A DNA stretch of 10,932 nucleotides. Origin: Gryganskiella cystojenkinii. Taxonomy: Eukaryota; Mortierellomycota; Mortierellomycetes; Mortierellales; Mortierellaceae. Shown here one piece after another: positions 8,988 through 10,932 of this stretch. Under the pieces are notes generated by a model. That model made no database searches and was not told the origin of the DNA. It worked only from the letters and a program-made list of their open reading frames with translations. The stretch is from the NCBI GenBank assembly GCA_015852425.1, contig JAAAIG010000880.1, positions 4,582-15,513 of the forward strand. Direction: 5' to 3'. Position numbers and translations under genes: made by a program. Numbering within the stretch: position 1 is the stretch's first letter; every line of letters starts with the position of its first letter.

Positions 8988-9027
8988 CATCCTTCCTTTT
9001 GTCTTTCTGAACAAAAGAGGAAGGATG
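8988..9027. repeat. Imperfect inverted repeat (hairpin 1)
   Basis: Left arm 8988-9002 (CATCCTTCCTTTTGT) and right arm 9011-9027 (reverse complement CATCCTTCCTCTTTTGT) differ by a 2-base insertion and enclose an 8-base loop. No T tract follows, and no gene ends here. Confidence 0.75.
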
Positions 9028-9071
9028 TTCCTGTTTTTTTCTTAAGGGTCTATCTTTGGCTTCTCTCTTCC

Positions 9072-9120
9072 CGTTGTTACCTGTCCCTAGTCGACGCCGA
9101 CTAGGGATGACAGCATAACG
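9072..9120. repeat. Inverted repeat with perfect 10-bp core (hairpin 2)
   Basis: TCCCTAGTCG (9084-9093) and CGACTAGGGA (9098-9107) are exact reverse complements around the loop ACGC. Similarity continues imperfectly outward to CGTT (9072) and AACG (9120), with small bulges. Only 44 bp separates it from hairpin 1. Confidence 0.75.
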
Positions 9121-9543
9121 ACCCAGGCATACCAGGAGCAGGTTCAAAACTGACGTCGTTCTGAATCTATCTTGCGTGATGGAAAGGGGTTCTTTTCTCT
9201 CCTTATCCATGAACGGTTTTCTTTGATTGCTGACAAAAATAAAACCTCGCGATGACAAATTCTCGCGTTCAGGAACGCGAAGATCGCTATCTCTACGACT
9301 GCGCAGGTTTCAAGCCCAAGCTACAAACCAACTTTTTTTCGATGTTAGCGTTTGCAATCGTGTGGGTGTATTCGAACAAACTGGACTCTATTGTACTTTC
9401 TCTTGGCGGGGTTTTTCGATCACGATCCCACAATTTTCCCGCTCACGTCTTTTTTGTTGTGTGACAGTGTTTGATATGTGCACGAGCTGAAAACCTTGCA
9501 TGGAAGAAGCATTTCGAACGAAACAATCTTTCCCACCGTTTGT

Positions 9544-9555
9544 CCAATAGATTGG
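9544..9555. promoter_or_regulatory. Inverted pair of CCAAT boxes
   Basis: CCAAT (9544-9548) and ATTGG (9551-9555) form a 12-bp palindrome about 77 bp upstream of the reductase TATA box, the usual distance for a CCAAT element. In fungi, CCAAT is the site of the HAP/CBC complex. Binding here is inferred from sequence only. Confidence 0.5.
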
Positions 9556-9631
9556 GCTGACAAACGTACGGAAGTATCCACCTTTCGCCGCTTCGTTCAC
9601 AGTCGACCGAACTAGGGACATTCTTTTTTCG

Positions 9632-9639
9632 TATAAAAA
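9632..9639 (+). promoter_or_regulatory. TATA box of the reductase gene
   Basis: TATAAAAA, with its last base 118 bp before the ATG at 9757. It is followed by a leader that is almost purely pyrimidine plus A (about 9670-9756), typical of strongly expressed fungal genes. Confidence 0.75.
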
Positions 9640-9756
9640 GACCCAACGCTCGAATGTCACCACTTTTGACCTATATCAACACTCCTCTTCTACTTCATTT
9701 TCAACTCATCTCCTCTTCAACCCTCTTCTTCACCTTTATCAAAACAAACTCTCACA

Positions 9757-10932
9757 ATGGCCCCCACACCCACTGTCAAGACTGTCGTGTTCCGTAAGCA
9801 CCCTACCGGTTACCCTGTTGCTGGCGAGCATCTTGTTGTCGAGAACAGGGATTTTCACTCCGAATTGAAGGATGGAGAAATCCTTACTCGCAACCTCTTC
9901 CTTTCTGTCGATCCCTGTAAGTATATCTCTCTATAATGTCCTTTTTGAATATACCCTTGGCATATACTCATGTCCTATTGAACTTCAATCTCCTCACATC
10001 GTGCGATTTTATTTTCATTTCCAACACTACAGACCTCCGAGGACGCATGCGTGAGGGACCTGGCTATATGCCGGGTTACAAGCTTAACGAGCCTCTCGAC
10101 TCCTACGGTGTTGCTGAGGTCATTGCCTCGAAGCGCGAAGATTTCCCTATTGGCTCTATCGTCTATGGAGATACCCGATGGGAGGAGTACAGTGTGTTGA
10201 AAGAAGCAGACTTGGCTAACGCTCGTATCCTCCACACGGCCCGTCAGAACGCATCCCGAATCCCTCTCTCCAACTATGTCGGTGTCCTCGGCATGCCAGG
10301 TATGATTTAACTTTGACGAGCAACGAAAATCGCGCTCTTCATTCGTCCTTACGGACATAAAAAATGACTAACGCTCGATTTATTACCTGTGCAATGTTAG
10401 GACTCACTGCCTACGGTTCCTTGAAGGCGATCGGTAATATAAAGGCTGGGGAAACAATCTTTATCTCGTCTGCTGCCGGTGCAGTCGGTCAGTTAGTTGG
10501 ACAGATTGCCAAACTCCAAGGGTTGAGAGTCGTCGGCAGTGCAGGCAGTGCCGAGAAAGTCGATTTCTTGGTCAATAAGCTTAAATTCGATGCGGCGTTC
10601 AACTACAAGGACGGCGATATCTTGGGACAGCTCCAAAAAGCGGCCCCTGAGGGAATCAACATCTACTATGACAACACAGGCGGAGAGACCTTGGAAGCGG
10701 CGATTGCTCACCTTTCCCCATTTGGCCGCATCATCGGTAAGCTGGGGGTTCATAGATGAGCTACGTTGTCGAGAAGAAAAAAATCTAGTGCATGATGCAT
10801 GAGCAAAATATTTGACCAATTTTTGGCGGCGCTTTTTACACCTTGTTAGGTTGCGGACAGATTGCTGACTACAACACCAAGGTTCCTTACCATGTCAAGA
10901 ACCTGTTTTTGATTGTTGTGAAGCGTATCCGT
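9757..10932 (+). CDS. NADP-dependent zinc-independent medium-chain reductase, 3' end missing
   Basis: Exons 9757-9916, 10033-10299, 10401-10736 and 10850-10932 (runs off the window); introns of 116, 101 and 113 nt, all GT-AG and in phase 1. The 282 residues seen are roughly 80% of the usual 340-350. Family marks of the CurA / prostaglandin-reductase / leukotriene-B4 dehydrogenase-like group: SVDPYLRGRM (50-59, split by intron 1), a GVAEVIASK block, GMPG-LTAYGSL (140-150, split by intron 2), the nucleotide-binding loop AAGAVG (167-172), YYDNTGGE (231-238) and PYHVKNLFLIVVKRI near the cut end. There is no zinc-binding Cys/His set, so it is not a classical alcohol dehydrogenase. Known family members reduce activated C=C bonds of enals and enones with NADPH in the cytosol; the substrate here is unknown. 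The start has a strong context (ACAATGG) and a normal N-terminus. TATA and CCAAT elements suggest regulated, potentially strong expression. Confidence 0.93.

Larger units (their letters stand above)
8485..9543. other. Divergent intergenic region (ligase left, reductase right)
   Basis: It lies between the minus-strand ligase start and the upstream promoter of the plus-strand reductase. Next to the ligase (about 8522-8560) the minus strand is CT-rich, the usual look of a TATA-less fungal promoter or leader. Open frames here overlap antiparallel, have no domain and are not supported. It contains the two inverted repeats listed below. Confidence 0.6.

Noticed and set aside
9084..9107. Hairpin 2 as a tRNA arm or bacterial-type terminator
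   Set aside because: No cloverleaf or B box could be assembled around it, no T tract follows, and the genome is eukaryotic.
8649..9490. Open frames upstream of the ligase and the reductase
   Set aside because: Mutually overlapping, no recognisable motif, and located in the divergent promoter region.
10364..10400. ATG at 10364 as the start of a second reductase gene
   Set aside because: It lies inside intron 2. The exon from 10401 continues the upstream reading frame in phase (GMPG-LTAYGS).

Overview
The window looks like nuclear DNA of a filamentous fungus. Genes are cut by short GT-AG introns (83-187 nt, mostly 85-130) with GTAAGT/GTATGT-type donors and CTAAC/TAAC branch points. Leaders are pyrimidine-rich, and protein-coding genes are separated by 1-2 kb of AT-rich, homopolymer-rich spacer. 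Intron density (14 in one gene) and the spliced HECT protein suggest an early-diverging (Mucoromycota/Mortierellomycotina-like) fungus; that placement is an inference, not a measurement. No prokaryotic operon, CRISPR array, phage or transposase gene was seen.

Layout. (1) 1-334, minus: 5' end of a small secreted-protein gene; its exon 2 lies beyond the left edge. (2) 335-2113: non-coding spacer with G12, A13, C10 and (TG)9G12 tracts. (3) 2114-2679, minus: complete two-exon gene for a 67-residue secreted protein with a lone eight-cysteine Opy2-type domain. Its signal-peptide exon is clearly paralogous to that in (1). (4) 2680-4266: non-coding spacer. (5) 4267-8484, minus: a 15-exon HECT E3 ubiquitin ligase of the HUL4 type, rebuilt here exon by exon to 823 residues, with an N-terminal zinc ribbon and the catalytic cysteine near the C-terminus. 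(6) 8485-9756: divergent intergenic region with two hairpin-forming inverted repeats, an inverted CCAAT pair and a TATA box. (7) 9757-10932, plus: first 282 residues (four exons) of a zinc-independent, NADP-dependent medium-chain reductase; the 3' end is off the right edge.

The genes do not form an evident pathway. The ligase (protein turnover) and the reductase (double-bond or aldehyde detoxification type) are divergently transcribed. The two small secreted-protein genes are a same-strand tandem pair with similar promoter layout (TATA box about 110-120 bp before ATG), which the reductase shares and the ligase lacks. The most unusual items are the secreted Opy2-like peptide family and the zinc ribbon of the ligase, whose two halves sit on different exons, one of them only 29 nt long.
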